A stretch of 64,000 nucleotides of DNA from Pyrenophora tritici-repentis. Lineage: Eukaryota; Ascomycota; Dothideomycetes; Pleosporales; Pleosporaceae. Position 1 is the stretch's first letter. Each line of letters opens with the position of its first letter. Location of the stretch: assembly GCF_003171515.1 (NCBI RefSeq), contig NC_089390.1, positions 1,054,001 through 1,118,000 of the forward strand, given 5' to 3'. The notes beneath the pieces are model-generated. The model worked only from the letters and a program-made list of their open reading frames with translations, ran no database searches and was not told the origin of the DNA. Of this stretch, positions 34,694 through 44,509 are shown piece by piece. Position numbers and translations under genes: made by a program.

Positions 34694-35077
34694 GTGGATG
34701 TAGCTAACTATTCCATTCAACAACGTGTGTCCTGGGCTTGATCTGTGAGACTGGAATTACATGGGTTCCAAGCTAGCCAGGTGTGCATATACAGGCTAAG
34801 ATCGATGGATGACAGAAGTTGCCTAATCAGGTAACTGTAGATAGTGACGCCATTGCATGCTAGCTCGGAGTTTTGACGGTAACTAGTCTAATGGCCGACG
34901 CGTCTATCTCTTCGGCATGTATCACGTTTAACAGCAGCCTTGCGTGTTGCTTGACCTCGGCTTTTTGTGAGGCGGGGTATAGCTGAGGCTGTATCGTTTG
35001 TCTTATTAAGCCACCAAAGAGTTTTATACGTATCTCTACTAGGTTTCACATCATTCTCTTCTTAAGATACTAACAAA
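34694..35077. other. Intergenic region
   Basis: This stretch separates the aldolase-like and GST-like genes, which lie in tandem. It holds the upstream region of the latter. No gene, RNA or repeat is recognised. Confidence 0.4.
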
Positions 35078-36336
35078 ATGCTACCGGATCATCACCCGCC
35101 CTGTATCCTTTTCGGTTATGACTGCAAGTAGCTCAAAGGAGATTCTTGTTACCTAACTAACAACTTCCTAGCAAGTCCGTTCACAAACAAGGTCCGGCTG
35201 GTGCTACAAATCAAGCAAATACCGTTCTGTAAGTCGAAATGTCCTCTCTCTCAGCGTCAACTGCCTGCAGCCAGCAGACTCACACTGATACCACATCAAA
35301 GTATACGTCCCTGTTCCATCAATGCTGCCGCGACCCCTCCTGACCTCGACATTCGCTCTGCACTATCGTAAGATACCAGTCTTGGCGATTGGTCGGGAAA
35401 TCTACTGCGACACTTCACTCATCATCGAGGCATTGGAGCACTTCTTCCCAGCAGTTCAGGGTTGGGGGACTGTGTATCCAAAGGTTGAAGGCGTGGATGG
35501 ATGGATGTATCGCGGGCTAGTGAGAGGATTCACCAGTTTCTGGACGGATGTAAGTGCGTGAGGTATAGGGGTAAATTATGGCGTTGATTGCCACGTAGAA
35601 ACCGCTCTTCAGAGCAACGACAGGGCTGATACCGCCGAGTGTCTGGTCTACAGACTTTGGCAAAGACCGGGCACAACTTATTGGACATGCACTTTCACCA
35701 GCCAAGCTCGGGTCGAAGATTAACCAAAACCTATCCAATTTGGACCTGCATCTCTCGCTCCTGGAACCAATGTTTGGTTCTGGGACATGGGCGATTCCGA
35801 CAAATACACCTTCACTGGCTGATATAAGCTTATACTACCAATTACGGTGGGGCATTGATATTGCCGCTGGAAGAGGGATATCCAATCTCAGTGGCGGAGA
35901 AACCCATGATACGCAGGAGGATGTTATGGGTCAAGTGTTCAGCCAGGAAAGATATCCAGGGCTTTGGAGATGGTTTCATGCGTTTGAGGCATACATGGAC
36001 GCTATTCCTGATCTGCAGACCACAGTACCAGAGTCTGATACGAGATGGAAAGACGCACTGCGCCGTACGCCGCTCTTGAGTGACAACGACTTGCTAGTCC
36101 CAACCGCCGTCGGCCAGCATCGACCGCTTGATGTCCGAGGGGGTCTATTACCAGGCGTGAGCGTAAAGATTGCACCGGATGACACTGGTCGCAATAATCC
36201 GACGAGCGGTACATTGGTAAAGATGGGCGTTGAGGAAGTAGTGATTATGCCAAATGGGAAAGCCGAGTTGGATGTCAGGGTTCATTTTCCGAGGCTTGGA
36301 TTCCTTATCAAAGTTGTGGAGGGAAGTAAATTGTAA
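35078..36336 (+). CDS. GST-like (thioredoxin-fold N-terminal) protein with C-terminal SKL, four exons
   Basis: Exons: 35078-35123, 35172-35228, 35302-35549 and 35599-36336. Joined, they give a GST N-terminal fold: CILFGYDSSPFTNKVRLVLQ, then IPFLYVPVPSMLPRPLLTS, then the cis-Pro region KIPVLAIGREIYCDTSLIIE with EALEHFFP. Intron 1 must use a GC donor (GCAAGT at 35124) to keep this frame; the GT two codons later breaks it. Exon 4 holds the helical C-terminal domain (NQNLSNLDLHLSLLEPMFGS, then LADISLYYQLRWGID) plus an extra beta-rich tail of about 80 residues. The protein ends GSKL, a canonical type 1 peroxisomal signal. The substrate is unknown. Domain call is good; peroxisomal targeting is inferred from the tail. 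Confidence 0.83.
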
Positions 36337-36479
36337 TCTTAAAGTAGTGTTAGCATCCTAAAACAAGTCATACGATGTGCATGTCAGAATCGTCAAATCC
36401 AGTCGTATTCAGTCCAACGCCATGCTGATGCTGAGAATCGTGCCATATATAATACAGTCTTGGTATACACCCCCTCTTC

Positions 36480-36933
36480 CTACTTGACTTCCTTTTCCAA
36501 TAATTCTTTCGCTTCGTTTACTTTGGTCGCTAGGTATGGGCTGCCGCCTCGATCGGGGTGGTTTAGAAGCATGAGCGATCGATGCTTCTTTCGTAGGAGT
36601 TCTTTCGTAATGCCTCGTTCCCTAACAGCGTTAGTAGAATTCCCGGGTCCAGATCTGACCGCAGACGTACGGCATCTCGAGTATCAAAGCAGCCTCTCTC
36701 CGTGTCATCTTGGGCTCAAAACCGCCCTTGTAGTATCCTCGCCCCAAGGCCGCGCCACCGCCCGATCTCCGAAGTGCCACAAGTGCTGCGCGACCCTTTG
36801 TTGTGTTAGCATATCTGACATGATTCTCCGTCCCAGCATCATCCGTATCAAGCCGTTTTGACGTTCAATGAATCGGGGTCCATACGAAGAAAGCCGTAGC
36901 ACCCGCGCCTAAAATCCACACCCAGGCAGACAT
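36480..36933 (-). CDS. Pam18/Tim14 mitochondrial import motor J-protein, three exons
   Basis: Pam18 stimulates mitochondrial Hsp70 at the TIM23 import channel. Exons: 36933-36886, 36795-36671 and 36621-36480. Exon 1 encodes the membrane segment [16 protein letters not shown]. Exon 2 encodes [20 protein letters not shown] with the family's [17 protein letters not shown]. Exon 3 carries the J-domain core [20 protein letters not shown] with the essential HPD and then [12 protein letters not shown]. Splice phases agree, and the product of about 105 aa matches fungal Pam18. It ends convergently about 144 bases from the GST-like gene. High confidence. Confidence 0.92.
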
Positions 36934-37217
36934 GGTTTCTCTCCTGCGCTTGTTGTTTCTGACACAAGATTCGGCAATGTAAACGTTGGACCGAGTACCG
37001 CTACCGTCGACTAGGTGGAGATGCGCAGAGTGAGGGCGGCAACGTGGGAAGGAATTTGCGGAGGTGTCTCGGTCGACATGGGATGCAATTGGCGGATAGG
37101 AAAGGGAAGTGGGCTGATGCACGGGCCAACCAAAATTTCTGGCCGGCGAACTTCGAGACCACCTTCACGCTTCAACATCACCACCTCCACCACCAATCGC
37201 AAGCGTGCGCCGACAAG

Positions 37218-37984
37218 ATGAGAATCGAAACGTGTATGTAGTCTTCGAATAGCGCATATAACAATGCTAACAAACGATAATAGGCTACTTTTGTTCGAGC
37301 CCAGTGGTAAAGAGCCTTGTAATCTACACCTATCAAAGCCTAACAAAACCAGTACCCGTCCAAGGGCATCACGTTTGTTCGAAATGACGCAAAGGCTTTC
37401 CGTTTCTGCAAGTCAAAATGCCACAAGAACTTCAAGATGAAGCGCAACGTAAGGCGCATGTCCTAATACGAGACGTATACTGACCCTGCTAGCCCCGCAA
37501 ACTGGCATGGACTAAGAGCTTCCGTCGCGCGCACGGCAAGGAAATGACTGTCGATTCTACCCTCACCTTTGCCCAGCGCCGCAACGTCCCTGTGCGATAC
37601 AACCGCGACCTCGTCCAGACTACTCTGAAGGCAATGACCAGGGTGACGGAAATTAGGGCACGGAGAGAGCGCGCATTCTACAAGGCCCGTATGCGTGGCA
37701 ACAAGCAGAGACAGCGTGAGGAGGATAGGAAGCTGGTTGAGGAGAATCAGCATCTGCTGCCACCGAGTGAGAGGTTCTCCAAGGAAGAGCTGGAGGAGAA
37801 GGAGGATATGGAGGTCGACGTACAGAAGGTCAAGGCAAAGGTCGCAGCAAGGAGGAAGGAACTTGAAGCCGAGGAGAGCGACTTGGAGAGCGAGATTGAG
37901 GAGGTGACGCCGAAGATGAAGAGCAAGAGGAAGCTGAAGATGAAGGTTGGTGGCGGTGTCGAGGCCATGGATGTGGATGAATAG
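37218..37984 (+). CDS. Ribosome biogenesis protein Rlp24, four exons
   Basis: Rlp24 is an eL24-like placeholder on pre-60S particles, later released by the AAA ATPase Drg1/Afg2. Exons: 37218-37233, 37284-37306, 37353-37448 and 37493-37984. The joined N-terminus is MRIETCYFCSSPVYPSKGIT, then [20 protein letters not shown], giving the four-cysteine zinc site of the L24e family. The body has [20 protein letters not shown] and the Rlp24-specific C-terminal extension ([20 protein letters not shown]), which is acidic and basic and binds Drg1 in yeast. Length (about 207 aa) fits. High confidence. Confidence 0.93.
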
Positions 37985-38228
37985 AGCGCAGGCTCGGGAA
38001 CGATATTCGAAAATAACCGGTTCTTCTCAAGGAAACACGGTGCTGGAGTCTGGCGTCTTATTACGGTATAGCAGTCGACTTTGATACCACGTAAAAGCAT
38101 GCTTTCATCGCACAACCACTTCTACCAATCACCTTGACCGCAGGCGCGTTCTGACGAGTGGAATTACCATTCACTATTAACTTGGTTACACGCGATATAA
38201 ATCTAAACAGGGTGATGATAACCATCAT

Positions 38229-39500
38229 CTACAGACGTCTTATCTCGATGCGTGTTTCGACCGTAGGTGGCTGATGTACCGGTCGTAATGTAGTTACTGG
38301 TTCCAGCTCGATATCTTCATGCCCTTGTTCTACATCTGTAAGATTCGCCGTCGAATTGCCCCTTTCCCCGACCCGATGAAGGCGACCTGAAAAGCCCGAA
38401 CTCTTTGAGTGTTTGGAAGTTCCAGTACGTTCGCTACTCTCTTTTGCGCTCCATTTGGATCCAAAGGCGGGGATCATGCGAACGACTAGGGGCTTGAGTG
38501 CCGGGGCACAAGCACATGAAATGGCCAGGTTCATCTCGATAGCAGCCCAATAGATTGGAGGGGCGCTATGGTACATGGCGTCGCTGGGATTGTGGGCGAG
38601 AACGACCATGGAATGGATTCGAACGACTGAGACAATGCATACGCTGATGATTGTCAGTCGAGAACGCCTGTGTACAAGGGTACTTACATCCAGGCAAGCG
38701 ACAAGATGACGATCAAAACAATCTTCTGCCTTCGCACGATTTGCAGTTTGTAGATGCGTCGCACCGGTAGAACAGCAAGCATGAGATCGGTGACGGTGTT
38801 TATGGTGCTATTAGCATATCGTACTCTGGTCACGTTAGTCAGGTCTTGTTGTTTGCGTCAAAACCTACTTGGGTTCATCCAGGCAGTGGGCAGTTGGTTT
38901 CTTCATTACATTCCAAAAAGCATCGACAGGGATGCAGACAAGGGCAAGAGTCAGAAACGCGATAATGCCAGTCACGATACACAGGCCCAAGACGATGTAG
39001 TTGACGGTCTGGACTTCCCCGACGAAAAAGATGCGTCGGTACTGCGCCAAGATGGAGATCTTTGTGAGTAAAAGGCCAACACAATAGGTCAAGATGGACC
39101 AGTAAAGGTACTGTTACGTTAGCAATTTGCCACGAGATGAACAAGGCCGACCTACTCTCAGACTGTGGATGGTCGAGGGAAGATCGACCAGTGCCTGGTG
39201 TTTTCCAGCACCCCATTGCACCTGCTTGACCTGCATTGCCGCCGTGACAAGTGAAAAGGCCTGCTGAGTTAATTTTGCACTCCAGGTAAGCCTCTTACGT
39301 CTTACCATTGCCAACGCCATGAGGTAATCCTCCGAGCCCACCTGCCGTACGTACTTGATACGCGCGAAGAAGCGCAGCGAGACGCATACAAATGCCAGTA
39401 TCGTGAAGCTTAGGACAAGGCCAATGGTCGTTGGTCCCCGGTCATCTTTTGCCAAGGCAGCGAGTACCTCTGGCGATATCTGAGGAGGCGATTGGCTCAT
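38229..39500 (-). CDS. Seven-helix integral membrane protein, fungal rhodopsin-domain (SAT4-like) family
   Basis: The model uses five exons joined by 40-60 base introns. Helices are visible in order: IGLVLSFTILAFVCVSLRFF; SEDYLMALAM with the following AFSLVTAAM; YLYWSILTYCVGLLLTKISI; VNYIVLGLCIVTGIIAFLTL; NTVTDLMLAVLPV; KIVLIVILSLAWIVCIVSVV; and WAAIEMNLAISCACAPAL. The motifs RRIF after TKISILAQY, CxDxx near ...HCLDEPK, and the cytosolic Ser/Glu-rich tail are typical of the large fungal rhodopsin/SAT4 family, whose members lack the retinal lysine and mostly have unknown function. Intron 1 has a tandem CAGCAG acceptor, so one Gln is optional. It is not opsin-like in the strict sense. Confidence 0.82.
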
Positions 39501-40922
39501 CGAGAGGTGTCGAGAGATGTAGCAGGTCAAACGAGGCTGTCAAACTCAGTGAATGCGACAGGATCCACAGCACACTGCTATATACATCATCTCACGCCTC
39601 GATGCGCTCTGAAACACGGCCCTCCACATACCTAGATTTTGGCGGAGCCTTTAGGGCTGGACGCCGAAAGGATGCACAAAGTTAAGGCCAACGGGTTTGC
39701 ATGACTAGAACAGGGTAGCTCCGTACGGTTGTGCCGAGAATGTTGTGGATAAAAGTCAGGGTCAAGATGGGAGGGAAGCGTCACCGTTTAGCCCGTACCA
39801 AACTACCTTGACGATGAACAAGCATTCGCGTCGCTGATCAAGTTCTTGGGTGCGATTTGTGGACTTCAGGGTCAAGCCCGATGCCAATGTGAGGATGCCG
39901 GTGGAAAATCTTATGGGGTGTATTACTCAAGCGGTTTGTACCGTAGCCCGATCAATGCCCAATGCTAGAGCCTGATATACTCCGTGCTACTATCTGATTG
40001 CAGCATAGCACGCGCGAGGCGCCGGTGCAGGTTACAGATAGACGCACCACGGCACTTCTTGCATAGCCGTACATGGACTTCTAGAAACGAAGTGGAAATG
40101 AGTGACACCAACAGGGTTCTCCGCTGATGATTGAAGCGGCACACGTGGCTATGCCGAGCAACTCCTAGCGTTGGATAAAGTTTGGACTGATTGTCGATGA
40201 CATTCTTTCGAGACGTTGGCTCATTCTTCGATTCGGCCTTGTCGCGATACACATCGTTTGGCTTCTGATGAAGCTCCACCATGACTTATCTGGATGATTC
40301 CGGAGAATTATACAGGGGTAGTGGACAGGAGAAAGCGACATGGAGAATCGTGTTGTGGCAGTTCGAAGACCGGGCCTGCCGTAGAAACCCCGAAAACCCG
40401 GTTTGCGCTAACGAAGCACAGACTGTCCCCTAGCAGAATACATGGGCATTTTTCGTCTTGTATGTATGTATGTATGTATGTAATCCATTAACGTCCTTTA
40501 TCAGTCAGAGACTATGTAGGACGGTGGCAGATGCCATTCTAGCTATTTTTATCTCTCCTTTGACGTTCGTTGGTTGTGTTTTTGACTATTGTGGTTTAGG
40601 CATGTCCTAGCTATTACAGGGGAGGAGAGAAAGTAAAACCCTATTATAGCTGCCTGTTTTTCCTTCTCTTCAACCTATCTCTTTTTGCAACGCTTTCCTC
40701 GTGTTCCTAAGTCTGAAAAAAACCTCGAGGGGGAAAAAGCCATGGGATCTTGAACGAGGCGTAGGGTTGTAACAAGCTTAGCGTAGTGTTGTAGTCGTAG
40801 CAGTACGTGGCTCGGGTGTACTGCGGCTATAAACTGTCGCTAAGTTTTTTGCAGGGGTAGGTGAAAATTTGCGAGTTGGAGTAAGCCGTTCGATATTTTT
40901 TTGGTAAAGCCACAAGTGGCGG
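39501..40922. other. 1.4-kb intergenic region
   Basis: No coding model is supported here. It contains the TGTA microsatellite at 40459-40482. The 105-codon minus-strand frame near 40.0-40.3 kb has no recognised motif or splice partner. Confidence 0.45.
40459..40482. repeat. (TGTA)6 microsatellite
   Basis: Six perfect TGTA units sit in intergenic DNA. This is a simple repeat with no evident role. Confidence 0.9.
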
Positions 40923-41019
40923 TGAGAGGAGAAGGATTCGAACCTTCGACCTCTACTACACTGCAAATTTGGAGTGCGGTAGAGGAATACCAGACGCTTT
41001 ACCACTGCGCCATCCCCCC
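40923..41019 (-). tRNA. tRNA-like locus, isotype unresolved, atypical central part
   Basis: Reading the minus strand from 41019: a 7-base acceptor strand GGGGGGA, a D-arm (GCGC, loop AGTGGTAAA, GCGT) containing an A-box-like TGGCGCAGTGG, and a perfect T-arm (GAAGG, TTCGAAT, CCTTC) with B-box GGTTCGAATCC. The closing TCCTCTC pairs with the acceptor through two G-U pairs, then A73. The locus is 97 bases, so about 24 bases too long, as for an intron-containing tRNA. However, no choice of 27-31/39-43 stem at the standard intron site pairs properly. Instead a 7-base helix CCTCTAC/GTAGAGG encloses a smaller CACT/AGTG hairpin whose loop contains CTCCAAA, which would suit a Trp (CCA) anticodon loop. 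It may be a tRNA with an unusual intron or a degenerate copy. Confidence 0.5.
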
Positions 41020-43271
41020 TTTTTCGTCTTGAACGAGTGGCCAAAGAACTGTTTGGAGACTTCAGTAAGTCAAGTGTGTAGCTATACCAGTGCAAGAACC
41101 TGGCTATAGTCATACGATATGATGAGGCGTGTCTCTGGAGTTGATGTGTCAAATTCACGGTACTTTACTAGGTATGCAGCAGAAACCCCCGTTACAATTT
41201 ATGATTAGGATCGGCGCTCGCGATAATCCAAGCACCTTGGTACCCAAGTTCTTAGCGACGCCCATATCAAATACAAGTATTGTATGGTCCCTATCTCGGT
41301 CCTTAGCAGACGATACGTCTAATAACCGTCTCGAATCAATAGCCCAAGGCGACAGTGCCAGCTACCATAGCCCCCACAATAACCTACTCGCGAAATGTCG
41401 TCTGGATCGGGTCCTAGGATCGGAATAGGATCTCGCGTTCGAAGATGGATGCGGTGAAATATCCTGTCAGACCTGTAACGACATTGTCAGAGCATCAACG
41501 CAAGTCAAATTCCCGTTCTAAATCCGTAGATGCCGCGATAACGTGCCGTGAAGCTTGTCAAAGACGCATCATCATCCTCGGTAATGATGTCGACCTTTGG
41601 CTTCATACGAGAGATCAACCAACGGCATACCCTGTCATGACCTGGTTCAACACAGCTGAGATGTCATCGTCCTGGTAGAGTTGGCTTTTCCAGCCAAATA
41701 GCCCAAATTCCTCCTCAGCACTAACCTGGATAGATTGCTCACCTTGACCACTGACAATCGTTTGCGAGCTGTTTGCTAGCACCGGGCGCTCTCGCAGCGA
41801 TTTGATGAGCGCCTTTCTGTAAGTTGATACTGTCTCGGGGCGCCTCAACAACAAATTTTTATGCTGATTTTACACTGAATCCTGGCTATAACCGAACTTT
41901 GTCGGACTTTGTGCCGAAAGGGGATGATGATGGTCGAATTTGCGGGAACCCGGGCTTTTACAAGCTCCGAGGGCCACTGGCAAGATAGGGCCCTGGACTT
42001 GGATAGTAGTGTTCAACGTCGCAAGAGTGACCCTTATCTTTCATTTTTTTTCAAGACGCCTCCAAGTTTCATATGACATGACAACGTCTTCGACGCGTCG
42101 GTCGTTTTGTACAAGGAGCTTCCAGCAGTTCCCAGCAGTAGATCATGCCAAGAGGTAAGCACATCGGGAGGATCCCCCCGGCAGTGTCCAGCTCTTGTAT
42201 CGTGGTACTCTACTTTTGCATGTATCGTTGTCTAGCGATCTGTAGGCGATTCTTGGTCTTTGATCCGATCAAGTAACATGGGTGTCCATCTTCCTTTTTC
42301 CTTTCTGGCCATCTGAGGTTATTCGTTTCATCGCTCATTTCCGGCATTCTCAAATCGGCCCCGTAACTCAGCTTGAAACAAGTGCGATTAGACGCATCCA
42401 AGCGGAAGATATGGGAATGATATGGCGAGTGAAAGGTTGCGGCGTCGTGTCTTCTCGCGCTAAACCAGAAATAGTTAGGCCCGTTAGCGTTGCCGAAAGG
42501 GGTTACGCAATCCTCCAGATCGCTCATCTTCTCCACTTGGCGTCTCCATCGAAGCAGACAATACGAGGTGTTCGGAGACGGGTCCGATCATGATCACGCA
42601 TTGACAACAATCCGTCTTTGTTACGGGAGCCACATCCTTGGATCGCGATACTTTTTGCTGCTGACCCCCACCTCAGAAGTACGGGAAGGAGCTGAATCAA
42701 ACACATCAACCAAATACTGCCGTAGTCAGTTCGGTCTCGGCTGATCAAAGACGAGCTCGGAAAAATACAGGAGCCCTTGTCGAATTCAAAGAGTGGCAAA
42801 CACATTTGAGCTGATTATGCAGCCATGCTAGGAAAATCATCTGGCTAGCATCTGACAATTTGATGAGCGTGTGAGTTCGCATCGTGCATGTCACTCACAA
42901 GCCAGAAACGCCGAAGAACGACCTCGCCTAGACGTCTGAAACCTGCCACTATTCCCGTCACGAAAGGTGTATACATCACGTGGAAATACCCGACCTGTGT
43001 TCCCACGTACAACTTAAAGAGATGGACAGAAAACATGGCCACGCGTTTCCCAAGCATGATCGTTGAACTGCTTGTGATGTTCAGACCTACGCTGCGCGAT
43101 TTGCGGTGAGATGCGAATGATGTTGTCGTCTGACTTGCGACAACGAATGCGGTATGGCTGGCTGCGAGAAAGCGGGTCTACGGGCAATTCTCCCCGCTGG
43201 TTTACGGTACCACGTGACTGGATTCGCGTTCTTAACATTGTGTTTTTACTTGCTTCAGTATACCATACAAG
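41020..43271. other. 2.2-kb region without a supported gene
   Basis: Both strands hold only short frames (under about 110 codons) without conserved motifs. Some minus-strand pieces (about 41615-41854, 42210-42536 and 42845-43057) have mildly protein-like composition but I could not join them with credible splice sites. It may be decayed coding or transposon-derived sequence. I see no terminal repeats. Confidence 0.4.
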
Positions 43272-44431
43272 ATGTCGTATCAAGCGAGACCCGAGCATGA
43301 CGAGGATATACCAAAAGAAGGCGTTTGGCGATCGGTGTGGATCAACAACAAAGGAGCATGTCTGATACTGTTGGCCGAGGTTGCTGGGACTTCGAGTGAT
43401 GCCATATCACGATACCTGCAGCAAGGCGATACCAAGATTCATCCGCTCCAGGTAGGATGATCCGGATTCCAACCTACCACCCACTGACTTGCCAGGTCAT
43501 CTTTGCACGGATGGGAATCACCTTCATCCTAAGCAACCTGTACATGTGGTGGACGAATGTTCCCCACTTTCCGCTGGGTCGTCGAAATATACGGGGCTGG
43601 CTGTTACTTCGTGCTTTCTTTGGGTTCGGTGGACTATACTGCTTATATTGTGAGTACTTTCAACCCAATTATTGCCGCTACTCACACGTACTAGACTCGA
43701 TACACTACCTTCCACTCGCAGAAGCCGTGGTATTACGTTTTCTAGTTCCCATCGTCACTGCATCGGCGTGCTCTGTCTTTCTTGGCCAAGCCTTTACACG
43801 CAAAGAGTTCATAGCGGGAGTTGTGGCCTTTACAGGAGTAGTCATCATCGCACACCCACCATGGATATTCGGCAAAGTTGATGACGATCTCCTTCCCAAG
43901 GAACCCACGGGCATTGACAAGGTCACGCCCGCACAACGTTTCATTGCAATCCTGGTCTCCTTGCTGGGGGTCTTGGGCGCGTCTGGGGCATACACAACGA
44001 TCCGTGTCATCGGTCATCAGGCGCACGCACTCGTGTCTGTCAACTACTTTGCATTTGTCGCAACCACGGGTTCAGCGATTGCGCTCTTGTTGGTTCCTGG
44101 TATTGGCTTCCACAAACCACACTCAGCACATGAATGGATCTTGCACATTGGAGTGGGTGTTTGTGGGTTTGCATTGCAGTTTCTCATGACCGCGGGCCTT
44201 CAACTTGACAGGACTAGCAAGGCGACGAGCATGTTGTATTTCCAGATTATCATCGCACTTGCTTTCGACTGGGGTATTTGGGGCGTCATTCCCGGGGCAT
44301 GGAGCATGTTTGGCGGTGCCATTGTCGTGGGCAGTACGCTGTGGAGCGCGTTGCAGAAGCCACAAGCAAAGCCTGAGAAGAAGAAAGAACCAGATGAAGA
44401 GAGTGCGTTGCTTGGCGATGAGAGAAGATAG
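43272..44431 (+). CDS. EamA/DMT superfamily transporter, three exons
   Basis: Exons: 43272-43451, 43496-43649 and 43695-44431. The second intron (45 bases) contains no stop, so it can be misread as coding; the splice gives LYCLYYSIHYLPLAEAVVLR, the standard EamA motif. Ten membrane segments are expected. Visible ones include ACLILLAEVAGTSSDAISRY, MGITFILSNLYMWW, AEAVVLRFLVPIVTASACSV, EFIAGVVAFTGVVIIAHPPW, ILVSLLGVLGASGAYTTIRV, SIALLLVPGIGF and SMLYFQIIIALAFDWGIWGV. The C-terminus is charged and ends with an acidic-cluster EESALLGDERR. The substrate is unknown. It converges on bioDA with a gap of under 80 bases, and its place beside the biotin cluster raises, but does not show, a role with biotin or a precursor. 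Confidence 0.88.
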
Positions 44432-44509
44432 CCCAGTGCTTGTAAGGAGCGACGGTTGCTGGGGTCAATATTTGCATTGTCATATCCCTCACTACAATGT
44501 GCACATTCA

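Noticed and set aside
40459..40482. TGTA repeat considered as a possible regulatory array
   Set aside because: A perfect simple microsatellite in intergenic DNA with no nearby gene start.
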